Source: CAZYQW01 sp964649825 (GTDB taxonomy: Bacteria > Planctomycetota > B15-G4 > JADJEK01). Taken from it: DNA of 64,000 nt. This document shows, one piece after another, positions 24,954 through 34,109 of the stretch. Where the stretch lies: NCBI GenBank assembly GCA_964649825.1, contig CAZYQW010000084.1, positions 62,001 to 126,000 on the forward strand. The letters are read 5' to 3'. Within the stretch, counting starts at the first letter, position 1. Every line of letters starts with the position of its first letter. The notes beneath the pieces are model-generated. The model saw nothing but the letters and a program-made list of their open reading frames with translations, ran no database searches and was not told the origin of the DNA. The position numbers were made by a program, and so were the translations under genes.

Positions 24954-26780
24954 ATGGGGCGATGGTTCGAGGGTCGTCGGGCACGGTGGTGGGCGGCTGC
25001 GTTGCTGCTCGCGTACCTCGTCGTGCTCGTCGACGTCGCGCGGAAGGAAGGGGACACGTTCGACGAGCCGATGTATCTGCTCGCCGCGCGGTCGTACTGG
25101 TCGACGTTCGACTTCTCGTTCAACCGGGAGCATCCTCCGCTCCTGAAGCTGCTGATCGGGCTGCCGCTCGCGCTCGCGGGAACTCGGATTCCGCCGGACT
25201 ACCACGTCGGCGTGGCGGCGCCGATCCAGTTCCTCTACGAGCTGAACCCGAGCGCGGACCAGATCCTGTTCCTGGGGCGGCTCCCAATGATCGCGCTGGC
25301 GCTCCTGCTGGCGCTCTACGTCTATCGGTACGCGGCGCGCTTCGCGTCGGAGCGCGCGGGCCTGCTCGCGTTGCTCGCGTTCGTATCGATGCCGGCGGTC
25401 ACGGGGAACGCGCCGCTCGCGGCGCTCGACGTCGGCGCCGCCGCGTTCGGGTTCATCGCGCTCTACTCGTTGGCGCGGCTGCGCGAGCAGAGCGGCGCGA
25501 GGCAGACGATCATCGCCGGCGTGACGCTCGGGCTCGCCGAGCTCGCGAAGTTGACGTCGCTCCTCCTCGTTCCGGTCTACACGCTGCTGCTCGTCATCGA
25601 CGCGATCCGTGAGCGATCGCTCCGTCCGATCGGGTCGCTCGCCGCGGTCGGCGGAATCGCGCTGACGACGATGTTCCTCGGATACGGATGCGAGATGCGA
25701 AAGCTCGACTCCGTCCGCGACCATCCGCGCTTCCAATCGAAGGATCCGCCGCGCAAGGTCTTCAACGATCCGCTCCTTCGACGCGGGGCGGAGTCGTTCG
25801 GCGATCGGCCGGTCCCGATGCTCAGCTACTGGAAGGGATTCGACCACCTGAAGAGCCGCGCGGACGAGAAGGCGTTCCCGAACTACTTCCGCGGCGAGGT
25901 CAAGCGCGGGGAGGGTGCGCCCAGCTTCTACGCGGTGTCGATGGCGGTGAAGACGCCGGTCGGAGTGCTCGTGCTTCTCGCCTTCGCGCTCGTCGTCCTC
26001 CCCGCGCTCCCTCGCCGGCCGAAGCTCGAGGGTCCATTGCTCCTGTATCCGGCGATCGTGTTCGCCTACTTCTCGTTCGCGCCGAACCAGGTCGGCATCC
26101 GTTACATCCTCCCGGTCCTCCCTGCCGCCGCGGTGCTGATCGGCCGCCTCGCCGACCTCGATGTCTCACGGCGCCGCGCCGTGGTCGCGGCCGGCACCGT
26201 CGTGGCTTTCTTCATCCTTCCGGCCGGACTGCTCCTCGCGTTTCCCGAAGCGGGCGGCCTCACCCGCGACAAGTGGCTGACCGCGCTCGGGGTCGGTACG
26301 TTCGGGCTCGTGCTCCTCGTCACGTGCGCGGCCGCCGGGTGGACGCGGAGCCGCCGCGAGGTGTGGGGCGGCATCGTTGCCGTGATGGCGCTGGCCGGGA
26401 CGGTCGAGGCGTACGCCCGCCATCCTCATCACCTGATGTTCTACAACCTGTTCGCGGGCGGTCCGGACCATGGGTTCTGGATCACCTCGCTCGGCGATGA
26501 CTGGGGCCAGGGGACGAAGCCGCTCGCCGCGGCCCAGCGCCAGCACGGTTGGCCGACGCTCCACTACGCGTACTACGGGAGTGGAAAACCGGAGGCTTCC
26601 GGCCTCGACTTCCGATATTGGGGAGGAAGACCGATCGACGGGCTGGTGGCGATCCCCACTGCCAAGCTCACTCGCGAGGGCGAGAAGTTCCAATTCCTAA
26701 AGAACTTCGAGCCGATCGGGAGGGTCGATTCGATCCTCCTCTACGAGGTGAAGAAGCCCAAGCCGCGGCGCCCCCCGTAG
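24954..26780 (+). CDS. Multi-span membrane glycosyltransferase (GT-C, PMT/ArnT-like)
   Basis: A 608-residue inner-membrane protein with about ten or more hydrophobic spans. The first external loop has the acidic pair of GT-C enzymes (TFDEPMYL, Asp37-Glu38) followed by EHPPLLKLL, as in dolichyl-phosphate-mannose protein mannosyltransferases and ArnT. It would move a sugar from a polyprenyl-phosphate donor to a periplasmic acceptor. Residues about 480-600 form a soluble C-terminal domain. The acceptor (protein, lipid A or glycan) is unknown. It is divergent from the glycosyltransferase 9 operon and precedes ugd, so a shared envelope-sugar role is plausible. Confidence 0.87.
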   Translation: MGRWFEGRRARWWAAALLLAYLVVLVDVARKEGDTFDEPMYLLAARSYWSTFDFSFNREHPPLLKLLIGLPLALAGTRIPPDYHVGVAAPIQFLYELNPSADQILFLGRLPMIALALLLALYVYRYAARFASERAGLLALLAFVSMPAVTGNAPLAALDVGAAAFGFIALYSLARLREQSGARQTIIAGVTLGLAELAKLTSLLLVPVYTLLLVIDAIRERSLRPIGSLAAVGGIALTTMFLGYGCEMRKLDSVRDHPRFQSKDPPRKVFNDPLLRRGAESFGDRPVPMLSYWKGFDHLKSRADEKAFPNYFRGEVKRGEGAPSFYAVSMAVKTPVGVLVLLAFALVVLPALPRRPKLEGPLLLYPAIVFAYFSFAPNQVGIRYILPVLPAAAVLIGRLADLDVSRRRAVVAAGTVVAFFILPAGLLLAFPEAGGLTRDKWLTALGVGTFGLVLLVTCAAAGWTRSRREVWGGIVAVMALAGTVEAYARHPHHLMFYNLFAGGPDHGFWITSLGDDWGQGTKPLAAAQRQHGWPTLHYAYYGSGKPEASGLDFRYWGGRPIDGLVAIPTAKLTREGEKFQFLKNFEPIGRVDSILLYEVKKPKPRRPP

Positions 26781-26788
26781 TCGGGAAA

Positions 26789-26807
26789 GGGAGGAGTTCG
26801 TTCTCCC
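26789..26807 (+). terminator. Weak hairpin after the membrane glycosyltransferase gene
   Basis: GGGAGGA and TTCTCCC form a 7-bp stem with one G-U pair and a 5-nt loop, 8 bp after the stop. No T run follows. Confidence 0.35.
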
Positions 26808-26834
26808 CCTGGACCCGAGGCGCAAGCGCTCGGC

Positions 26835-26862
26835 TTGATCTTCGGCCTGGACGGCGTAGAGT
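26835..26862 (+). promoter_or_regulatory. Candidate promoter of ugd
   Basis: TTGATC at 26835-26840 and TAGAGT at 26857-26862 are separated by 16 bp, a good match to a primary-sigma promoter. The start would lie near 26869, leaving a leader of about 158 nt before ATG 27027, long enough to hold regulation. I recognise no riboswitch in it. Confidence 0.5.
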
Positions 26863-27026
26863 AGACCGATTCAACACGAGGTCGAATTCCGGCGTGGGCA
26901 AAGAGGTGTCCGTTCCCGGAGCGTGTCGGCAGCCGAGCCGGGGCGCCGCGGATCTCGATCGAGATGCGCGTGACCATGGTTGTAAATCGTTGTCCGACAG
27001 GAAGTTAGTTCTTTGGAGTACGTTCC

Positions 27027-28349
27027 ATGAGAATCGCAGTCGTCGGGACGGGTTACGTCGGGCTGGTGGCGGGGACCTGTTTCGCGGAGAGCGGAAACAG
27101 CGTCATCTGCGTCGACGTCGACGAGACGAAGGTGAACAACCTCCTGAAGGGCAAGCTTCCGATCTACGAACCCGGCCTCGAGGAGATGGTCGAGAAGAAC
27201 GTCGAGGAGCAACGACTCAAGTTCACCACCGATATCGACACCGCGGTCAAGGAGTCCTTGATCATCTTCATCGCGGTGGGCACTCCCCCCGGCGAGGACG
27301 GCAGCGCCGACCTCCAGCACGTCCTGGCGGCGGCGCGTTCGATCGGGCGAGCGATGAACGGTTACAAGATCATCGTCGACAAGAGCACGGTCCCCGTCGG
27401 AACCGCGCGCAAGGTGGCGGCGGCAATCGCGGGTGAAACGACCCATCCGTTCAACGTCGTGTCGAACCCGGAGTTCCTGAAGGAAGGCGCCGCGATCGAC
27501 GACTTCATGAAGCCGGATCGCGTCGTCATCGGCACTGACGACGCGCGCGTGGCGGAGATCATGAAGGAGCTCTACTCGCCGTTCGTCCGAACCGGGCATC
27601 CGATCGTCATCATGGACGTCGCCTCGGCGGAGCTGACGAAATACGCGGCGAACGCGATGCTCGCGACCCGCATCTCGTTCATGAACGAGATGGCGCACAT
27701 CTGCGAGCGCGTGGGCGCCGACGTGTCGAAGGTGCGCGAGGGAATCGGCACCGATACCCGCATCGGCATGTCCTTCCTCTTTCCGGGGTGCGGGTACGGT
27801 GGGTCGTGCTTCCCGAAGGACTCGCGCGCGATCATCTCCACCGCCCGCGAGCACGGCTATCGGTTCCGGATCATGGAGGCCGTGGAGGAGGTGAACAACG
27901 CCCAGAAGCACGTCCTCTTCGAGAAGGCCAGCCGCTTCTTCAACGGCGACCTCGCCGGCCGGACGTTCGCGGTGTGGGGACTCGCGTTCAAGGCGAAGAC
28001 CGACGACGTGCGCGAAGCCTCGAGCCTGGTGCTGATTCGGCAGCTCCTCGATGCCGGAGCGGCGGTTCATGCATCCGACCCGGAGGCGATCGAGACGACC
28101 CGGACGGTCCTCGGTGACCGGATCGACTACCACCACCATGCGTACGACGCGCTGAAGGATGCCGACGCGCTCTTCGTCGCCACCGAGTGGAGCGAGTTCC
28201 GCAACCCGGACTTCCAGAGGATGAAGGAGCTGATGGCGAATCCCGTCATCTTCGACGGACGGAACCTCTACTCCCCGACGTCGCTGGGCGAGGCCGGGTT
28301 CAAGTACTTCCGGATCGGAGCGCCCGGGACGGAGTCTGCGCAGCCCTGA
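27027..28349 (+). CDS. ugd: UDP-glucose 6-dehydrogenase
   Basis: A 440-residue cytosolic enzyme that oxidises UDP-glucose twice to UDP-glucuronate with NAD+. Seen: the NAD loop GTGYVGLVAG (residues 8-17), VGTPPGEDGSAD (about 86-97), VDKSTVPVGTA, EFLKEGAAIDDF, and the catalytic Cys261 in GYGGSCFPKD. Length is normal for the family and no key residue is missing. A related UDP-sugar 6-dehydrogenase (mannose or acetylated amino sugar) is less likely but possible. UDP-glucuronate feeds surface polysaccharide, which fits the glycosyltransferases upstream. It has its own promoter candidate and ends at a strong hairpin. Confidence 0.96.
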   Translation: MRIAVVGTGYVGLVAGTCFAESGNSVICVDVDETKVNNLLKGKLPIYEPGLEEMVEKNVEEQRLKFTTDIDTAVKESLIIFIAVGTPPGEDGSADLQHVLAAARSIGRAMNGYKIIVDKSTVPVGTARKVAAAIAGETTHPFNVVSNPEFLKEGAAIDDFMKPDRVVIGTDDARVAEIMKELYSPFVRTGHPIVIMDVASAELTKYAANAMLATRISFMNEMAHICERVGADVSKVREGIGTDTRIGMSFLFPGCGYGGSCFPKDSRAIISTAREHGYRFRIMEAVEEVNNAQKHVLFEKASRFFNGDLAGRTFAVWGLAFKAKTDDVREASSLVLIRQLLDAGAAVHASDPEAIETTRTVLGDRIDYHHHAYDALKDADALFVATEWSEFRNPDFQRMKELMANPVIFDGRNLYSPTSLGEAGFKYFRIGAPGTESAQP

Positions 28350-28365
28350 ACCGACGCGAAACCGA

Positions 28366-28404
28366 AACGCCCCCGGGCGCCGAGCGAGCGGCGTCGGGGG
28401 CGTT
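28366..28404. terminator. Shared hairpin between ugd and the RG-rich gene
   Basis: AACGCCCCC and GGGGGCGTT form a perfect 9-bp outer stem, with GCGCCG/CGGCGT extending inside. It lies 16 bp after the ugd stop and 57 bp past the end of the opposing gene, so it can serve both directions. T-rich tails are poor. Confidence 0.6.
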
Positions 28405-28461
28405 CTCGTTCGAGGGACGCTCGACTCGGGGATGTCGAGAGCGCCGTCGATGTTCCTACGG

Positions 28462-28911
28462 TTACCGGCGACGGTCTCCTCCGCGGTCGGCGCCACCGCC
28501 GCCCGTGCGGGATCCACGGAAGCCGCCTCCGCTGGTTCCGCCGCCGCCGGGGCGACGGCCCCCGCTGCCGCTGCGAGGACCACCCGGGCCGCTGCCCCCG
28601 GTGCGACGCTTGTCGCCGCCGGCGGGGCGTCGACGCAGTTCCGATCCGCCCTCACGCGCAGGAGCGCCGGGACCGCGCGCTGGCTTGAGCTCGTTGCCCG
28701 GGGCCGGCTCGTCGTAGTGCCAATTCGCTCGCTTTCCGATCCGGCGGGCTGTTCGCGCCATGAACCGGGTGGCATCGAGGAGTTGTTCGATCTGGATCTG
28801 TTCTTGAGCGATGAGCTGGAGAACGGTCTCTGCCGAGCTCTTGAGGTTGTCGGCCAACTTCTGGACCGACGCACGCGAAATGGATTCTTCGGGTTCCTGT
28901 TTCTGGGTCAT
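28462..28911 (-). CDS. Small hypothetical protein with Arg/Gly-rich tail
   Basis: A 149-residue protein of unknown family. Residues about 8-55 are predicted helical and acidic (EESISRASVQKLADNLK, then LIAQEQIQIEQLLDAT). From about residue 75 the protein becomes a low-complexity tail of Gly, Arg, Ser and Pro with many GG and RR steps. Such RGG-like tails often bind RNA or DNA, but that is only an analogy. ATG 28911 has AAGGA about 10 nt upstream; GTG 28917 is an alternative. The coding sense is supported by the clear contrast between the helical head and the biased tail, and by the shared terminator. Confidence 0.65.
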   Translation of the reverse strand: MTQKQEPEESISRASVQKLADNLKSSAETVLQLIAQEQIQIEQLLDATRFMARTARRIGKRANWHYDEPAPGNELKPARGPGAPAREGGSELRRRPAGGDKRRTGGSGPGGPRSGSGGRRPGGGGTSGGGFRGSRTGGGGADRGGDRRR

Positions 28912-29426
28912 CGTCACGTGGTTTCCTTGCGGCGGTGCGCCCCGTTTCCCGACTCGTTGGGAGTCTCCTGCAGCTCGTTCCTGAGCGATCCTTCAGTACG
29001 CTTCGAATGGGCTCCCGGTGGACGCCTCCATGGATCTGGGGTGTTTGGCGTCGTCGATTCCAGGTGCGTGGTTCGAACCGAGCTAAGCGGATGAGCCGTT
29101 CGCCGAGGCGCGTTTCCTTTTCGACGAGTGAGTCTTCTCCACCGTGCTTCCCACAGCGGTCAATTCCCGTGGGATCGTAACAGGAAGTTCAGAGCTTTTA
29201 CAGGAAAGTTCTGGTGGTCCAAGAGTGGTCCGGAGGCCCCCTTCTTTCCCGTCATCCCCTTCTGCACGGGCGACTTGGGAGGCGAAGGCTCGCGGTCGGA
29301 GTTCGAGTTCGGGGCGCGGTCGCGAGGGGTTCGAGCCGCGGCCCGCGACGACGTTCGGCCGGCGGAAGCCCGGTGGACGTCGTCGCTCGTCGTCACCGGG
29401 CTTCTCCCTTGTTCTCGGTGGCCACC
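28912..29426. other. Non-coding stretch of about 500 bp
   Basis: Lies between two minus-strand genes. It holds the terminator-like hairpin at 29365-29404 and presumably the promoter of the RG-rich gene. I found no recognisable ORF, tRNA or repeat. Confidence 0.4.
29365..29404 (-). terminator. Hairpin after the TPR protein gene
   Basis: GAAGCCCGGTG and CACCGGGCTTC form a perfect 11-bp stem with an 18-nt loop. Read on the minus strand it begins 22 bp after the stop of the TPR gene. No T run follows. Confidence 0.5.
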
Positions 29427-30197
29427 CTAGTCGGACTCGCCGGCCAGGCGCGCCCGCGACTTCATCTTTGCCAAGGCCTCGTCCACGTCCGGGGTCCAGA
29501 ACGCGAACTCCTCGTTCTCCTTCGCGAACCGATGGTCGGCCTCGTCGACGATCCGTCGGGCCTCCGCCGCGTCGCCCTCGTCGAGCGCGGAGATCGCGGC
29601 GAGGTCGATGGCTCGAATTGCCGCACTCGCCTCCGATGGGTACCGATCGGCGATCGAGAGCCACGATCGACGCGCGTCCTGCTTGCGACCGAGCTTCAGC
29701 TCCACCTTTCCGATCCACGTCAACGCCTTGACCGCTTCGGCGTCCTCGTCGCCGTGCTCGTCGAGGACGCGCCGGTAGGTCGCGACCGCGTCCTGCAGCC
29801 GACCTTCGCGCCGGGCCAGGTGGCCGAGCTCGTTGATCGCGCGCGCCGCGAACCGCGGTGACGCGGCGCTGTACCGCACCGCCGTCTCGAACGCCGCCTG
29901 GGCCTCGCTCGTCGCTCCGAGCGCCCTCTCGATCTCGCCGATACGGAACGCCGCCTCGGCACAGGTCTCGCCCTCGTCCGGGAAGCGGTCGATCACCTCG
30001 CGGTACGCGGCGACGCTGGCCTCGAGCCCCTTCCGTTTCTCGTCACCGTCCTGCTTGTGGGCCGCCTGCTTCGCCTTCTTCGCGACCTCCATCTGCTCGG
30101 CCGCGCTCTTGGCCGGTGCGTCCCCGTCCGCCCCGAGTGCGACGCCGACGCCAAGGGCGACGGCCGCGAGCGCGGCGCCGATTCGAATTGCGTTCAT
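29427..30197 (-). CDS. Exported TPR protein
   Basis: A 256-residue protein with a signal peptide at 1-22 (VALGVGVALGADG). The rest, after a short charged linker, is made of TPR-type helical pairs from about residue 60 to 240: KGLEASVAAYREVIDRFPDE, AAFRIGEIERALG, and so on. It probably works as a periplasmic scaffold; no enzyme motif is seen. GGAGG lies about 6 nt before ATG 30197. It is the last of three minus-strand genes (transglutaminase, sensor kinase, TPR protein), 117 bp after the kinase, so shared expression is possible but not certain. Confidence 0.82.
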   Translation of the reverse strand: MNAIRIGAALAAVALGVGVALGADGDAPAKSAAEQMEVAKKAKQAAHKQDGDEKRKGLEASVAAYREVIDRFPDEGETCAEAAFRIGEIERALGATSEAQAAFETAVRYSAASPRFAARAINELGHLARREGRLQDAVATYRRVLDEHGDEDAEAVKALTWIGKVELKLGRKQDARRSWLSIADRYPSEASAAIRAIDLAAISALDEGDAAEARRIVDEADHRFAKENEEFAFWTPDVDEALAKMKSRARLAGESD

Positions 30198-30314
30198 TTC
30201 TACCTCCGTCCTACGTGGTGAGTGGTCGCCGGCTCCGTCGCCAGCGTTCGGGAGGCAGGACGAGGTCGAAGGTGTGCGGTTACAGGAAAAACGACCGGAG
30301 GCGCTCGACGGCCC

Positions 30315-31964
30315 TCACGTGGTCACCGTGGTCGGCTCGCCGCAGCTCGCGATCGATCGGGACGGTTGCGACATCAGGTCCGCTTCGTTCGGACCACGGA
30401 TCGGGAGGAGGACGTGGAACGTTGCGCCGCGGTTCGCCTGGCTCTCGACCCAGATGTCGCCGCCGTGCCTCAGGACGATGTTCTTGCAGATCGGCAGGCC
30501 GAGACCGGTTCCGCCCGGCTTGTCGGTCAGCGTGTCGCCGACCTGCTTGAACCGATCGAAGATGCGGCGCTGGTCCGCGGGCTCGATCCCGATCCCTTGA
30601 TCGCGGACGATCGTGACGACGTTGTCCTTCTCGACGCGCGCGCTCACCTCGATGATGCCGCCCTCGTGCGAGAACTTGATCGCGTTGGAGAGGAGGTGGT
30701 TCAACACCTGGAAGAGGCGGTCGCGGTCGCCACGCAGCCGCGTGTTCGGCTCGCGGCGCGTGACGGTGGCGCGAAGGCGGTGTTCCTCGAGGAGTGGACG
30801 CAGCGCCTTGATCGCGTTCTCGGCGAGCTCGAGGATGTCGACCTCGTCCAGCGTCCAGTCCACCTCGCCCGACTCGATCCGCACGAGCTCGAGGACGTCG
30901 TTCACCAGGCGCGTGAGACGCTCGCTCTCCTTCAGGATCATGTCGATGAACTCGTTCCTCGTCTTCGGGTCCTCGTCCGGGAACTGAAGCAGGATCTCGG
31001 CCGACGCACGGATCGACGTCAACGGCGTCTTGAATTCATGAGAGATCGACGAGAGGAACTCGTCCTTCATGCGATCCAGCACCTTGAGCTCGTCGAGCGC
31101 GGCGCGCAGCTCGAGCGTCCGTTCGCTCACCTTGCGCTCCAGGTTGACGTTTGCCCCGACGAGCTGGTGCTTCATCGAACGCAGCGCACGGGCCATCTGC
31201 GCCAGCGCGCGCGACAGGGCGCCGAGCTCGCCCCGTCCCGGGAGTTGGCCGACCACGGTGTCGAAGTCGCCGCGCCCGATCAGGTGGGTCGCCTGGATGA
31301 GCTGAGTGATCGGACGGAGCGACACGCGGACGAGGATGATCGTCGCGACTCCGCCGCAGAGGATCGAGATCAGGACGATCGCGAAGGTGGTCGTCGCCGA
31401 CCGCTCGAGCTGTGCGACGAGGGCCGCGCTCGAGATCCCGATGCGCACCACGCCGATCTCGTCCGGCTGGTCCGCGTCGAGCGCGAGTCCGCGAAGCCGC
31501 GGCGGGAGCATGCGATGATAGGTCGCCTGGTCGAGGGTGCTTCGCAGGACCGGGACCTGGAACTCGACGAGCGGCTCGCCATCCATGACCAGGTGGCGGG
31601 AAAGAGCGTTCTCACGGCCGAAGATCGTTCCCGACGGAGGGACGACTTCGGGCCGCTCGAACCACATCGCGAGCAGCATTCCGTCCGCATCGAAGATCGC
31701 GGCGTACCGCGCGAGCGGCTCGTGCCCCAGCTTGGTGACGAGCGACTGGAGCCGTTCCTCGTCCCGCGTCATGACGTCGAGGACCGAGTTCAGCGCGATG
31801 TGACGCGCGAGGAGCTCGCCGGTCCGGTGGTGGATCGCATTCAGGTGTCGTCCCGTCGTCCGGTTCGTGTAGACGCCGATCAGCGACGCGCTGATCGCGA
31901 TGACGAACACGATCGCCGCCGTGATCCGGAAGCGGAGAGTGTGGAGGAACCCCAGGTCGATCAT
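30315..31964 (-). CDS. Transmembrane sensor histidine kinase
   Basis: A 549-residue kinase. The first membrane span is at about 12-33, then a periplasmic sensor of about 160 residues, then a second span at about 192-214. HAMP covers about 215-265 and a coiled coil follows. The phosphoacceptor is His309 in SISHEFKTPLTS. The ATP domain shows LNHLLSNAIKF (N box), DQGIGI (G1) and GTGLGLPICKNI (G2). It should autophosphorylate and pass phosphate to a response regulator, but none is adjacent, so it is an orphan in this window. The gene follows the transglutaminase gene by 78 bp on the same strand. Confidence 0.93.
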   Translation of the reverse strand: MIDLGFLHTLRFRITAAIVFVIAISASLIGVYTNRTTGRHLNAIHHRTGELLARHIALNSVLDVMTRDEERLQSLVTKLGHEPLARYAAIFDADGMLLAMWFERPEVVPPSGTIFGRENALSRHLVMDGEPLVEFQVPVLRSTLDQATYHRMLPPRLRGLALDADQPDEIGVVRIGISSAALVAQLERSATTTFAIVLISILCGGVATIILVRVSLRPITQLIQATHLIGRGDFDTVVGQLPGRGELGALSRALAQMARALRSMKHQLVGANVNLERKVSERTLELRAALDELKVLDRMKDEFLSSISHEFKTPLTSIRASAEILLQFPDEDPKTRNEFIDMILKESERLTRLVNDVLELVRIESGEVDWTLDEVDILELAENAIKALRPLLEEHRLRATVTRREPNTRLRGDRDRLFQVLNHLLSNAIKFSHEGGIIEVSARVEKDNVVTIVRDQGIGIEPADQRRIFDRFKQVGDTLTDKPGGTGLGLPICKNIVLRHGGDIWVESQANRGATFHVLLPIRGPNEADLMSQPSRSIASCGEPTTVTT

Positions 31965-32042
31965 CGATCGGTCCGGTCGAAAACGACTCGCGTCCCTTAT
32001 CGACGGACCCGCGGAAGGAACTTGAACCGAACGGGGGTTACT

Positions 32043-34010
32043 TCAGTTCACGTGGAGCGACGCCGCCACGGTCTCGAACGCGACGATGGAGTCCTCGGTG
32101 TCGCCGGTCGACTCCACCACGTAGAGCGTGTCGCCGACGATCCGTCCGGCCGATCGACGGGTGGCGTCGCCGGAGCGCGTGGTGAGGACCAATCCGTCGC
32201 CGTCGGCGATCCGCCGCGGCACGCGCGTCAAAGCGCCGCCGCGCGATCGCTGCTCGACCTCGGCCGACCATGCGGCGAGGTCGAACTCGTACGGAACCTG
32301 GCGCGCGACGACGCGGATCGAGCCGCCGGCACCATCCGTGAGCTCGGCCAGCACGAAGCGGTTCGACATCTCGAGGATGTCCGGCTCTCCGCCCTTCGCG
32401 GTCCAATCCTCTGGGATCGCGAAGCTCACCCCCTCGACATGGTCGAAGAAGCGGCCCTGCTCGACGCGTGATCGAGGGAGGTCCTTCGAGACCGCGCTCG
32501 AGCGGCCGGCTTGATCGTACGAGAGGATCTCCAGGTCGATCGCACCGAGCCCCTTGAGGATGCCGAAGAGCCCGGCCGAGAGCCCGCCGTTCCGCAGGCT
32601 CGTCACGCCGAACCGGACGTGGGTCGGGTCGACCGAGCCGCGGCCGATCGTGCCGTCGAGTGCGTACCACTCGCCGTCGATCGAGACCTCGGTCCACGCG
32701 TGGCCGCCGAAGATGCCGCCGACGTAGACGAGCCCCATCGCGACGCGAGACGGGATGCCGACCGCACGGCAGAGGGCGGCGAGGAGCACCGCGTGCTCCG
32801 AGCAGTCCCCCTCACCCGAGTCGCACACCTCGAGCGCCGACGCGAACGCGACGTTCATGCTCTTCTTGCGGATCCGCTCGTTCACCGCACGCTCGAGCTG
32901 GACCCCCGCGTTCCAGGCGTCCTCCTCCTTGCCGATCGTCGCGCGCGCCAGATCGATGATCGCGGTCGCGTCGCTCTGGAGCATGGAGTTCGGCTCGAGG
33001 TACTCGGCCATCGCGTCGTTCGGGTCGCGGATCGGGACCTTCTGCCGGCGGTCCTCGGGGGGGACCCGCACCACGATGTCCAGGAGCGCGGACCCGTCGG
33101 GCTCGAGGATCAGCGTCTGGCGCTCGTCGTCCAGCGCCGGCAACGCCTCGCCTTGGCGTTTCGGTTGGATGCGGTAGCGGACGTGCGTCAGCGAACGGGG
33201 CCGTGGCAACCGGATGTTGGCGGTGATCGTCGACTGCATGAACACCTCGGCTGCGCCGCCTTCCTTCTCCATGAAGGCCGCGATCGTCCGTTCATCCGAC
33301 TCGAAGGTGTCCATCTTCAGGCCCATCATCGTCGTGGTGGACTTGATCGTGCTCCCGTCGTCCGCGACCCACTGGATCGACTCCGGGAGGTCCATTCCGT
33401 CGGCCTGGCTCGCGACCACGACCTTGTGGAGGCGCCGCGATCGTCCCGCGACGTCGACGGACTCGATCCCCTCGAACCGAGCCGTCAACGTCAGCGGGGC
33501 GCCGATCATGAAGTCGAACTGCTGGAACGAGATCGTCGTGCCGGGCTCGAAGCCGGTCGAGCGCATCTTCCGCTCGACGGCCCGAGGGCCGATGACTTCG
33601 CTCGACCATTCGATCGTCGACTTGCGGGGCGGACCGACCGAAGTCGTGGTGTACGTCAGCACGCCGTCCTGCACCACGCCCTCGTAAACGGTCTCGGCGC
33701 TCGACATGTCCATCGTCTGGCGGATCCGCAGGACGTTGCCGTCCGCGTCCTCGACGGTCGTCTGGCCCATCGAGATCTCGAGCTCGCCGCCCATCCGTTT
33801 CATGCGCATGAGCGTGTCGAGCGAGGTCTCCCAGGCGTTCATCGGGGCGGGAAGCCGGCGGGTGATTCCATGGATGTAGCCGGCCTCGTGTCCGTTCATG
33901 AGCAGGAGCTGCCAGCTCTCCTCCTCGGAGCCGGTGGCGCCGGTGGCGCCCATGGCGACGGATGCGGCGAGCAGCAGGGGGAAGAGGTGGAGCGCGAAGG
34001 CACGTCGCAT
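32043..34010 (-). CDS. Exported transglutaminase-like protein
   Basis: A 655-residue protein with a signal peptide (about 1-22). The transglutaminase-like core is visible: Cys403 in GEGDCSEHAVLLAALCRAVGI, His in GGHAWTEV and Asp in YALDGT. In bacteria this fold usually acts as a peptidase or amide-processing enzyme, not as a cross-linker. The N-terminal 370 residues are mostly beta and unassigned, and a 160-residue C-terminal part follows the core. ATG 34010 is preceded by GGAGAG; GTG 34031 is less likely. It lies divergent from panB. Its target in the envelope is unknown. Confidence 0.88.
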   Translation of the reverse strand: MRRAFALHLFPLLLAASVAMGATGATGSEEESWQLLLMNGHEAGYIHGITRRLPAPMNAWETSLDTLMRMKRMGGELEISMGQTTVEDADGNVLRIRQTMDMSSAETVYEGVVQDGVLTYTTTSVGPPRKSTIEWSSEVIGPRAVERKMRSTGFEPGTTISFQQFDFMIGAPLTLTARFEGIESVDVAGRSRRLHKVVVASQADGMDLPESIQWVADDGSTIKSTTTMMGLKMDTFESDERTIAAFMEKEGGAAEVFMQSTITANIRLPRPRSLTHVRYRIQPKRQGEALPALDDERQTLILEPDGSALLDIVVRVPPEDRRQKVPIRDPNDAMAEYLEPNSMLQSDATAIIDLARATIGKEEDAWNAGVQLERAVNERIRKKSMNVAFASALEVCDSGEGDCSEHAVLLAALCRAVGIPSRVAMGLVYVGGIFGGHAWTEVSIDGEWYALDGTIGRGSVDPTHVRFGVTSLRNGGLSAGLFGILKGLGAIDLEILSYDQAGRSSAVSKDLPRSRVEQGRFFDHVEGVSFAIPEDWTAKGGEPDILEMSNRFVLAELTDGAGGSIRVVARQVPYEFDLAAWSAEVEQRSRGGALTRVPRRIADGDGLVLTTRSGDATRRSAGRIVGDTLYVVESTGDTEDSIVAFETVAASLHVN

Positions 34011-34109
34011 GGAGCTCTCTCCGGTTCGCACGATCAGCCGATTGTACGAGCCCCGGCTCTATGATGATGGCATTCCGTTCCCTGTCCGTTCCCTCTTCCC
34101 GGAGTCGAG

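Noticed and set aside
29065..29085. tRNA T-loop-like sequence (ggttcgaacc)
   Set aside because: No acceptor, D or anticodon arm can be folded around it.
34050..34070. Promoter for panB around TATGAT at 34060
   Set aside because: No -35 element at 15-19 bp spacing; the hexamer alone in a short divergent gap was not enough to list.
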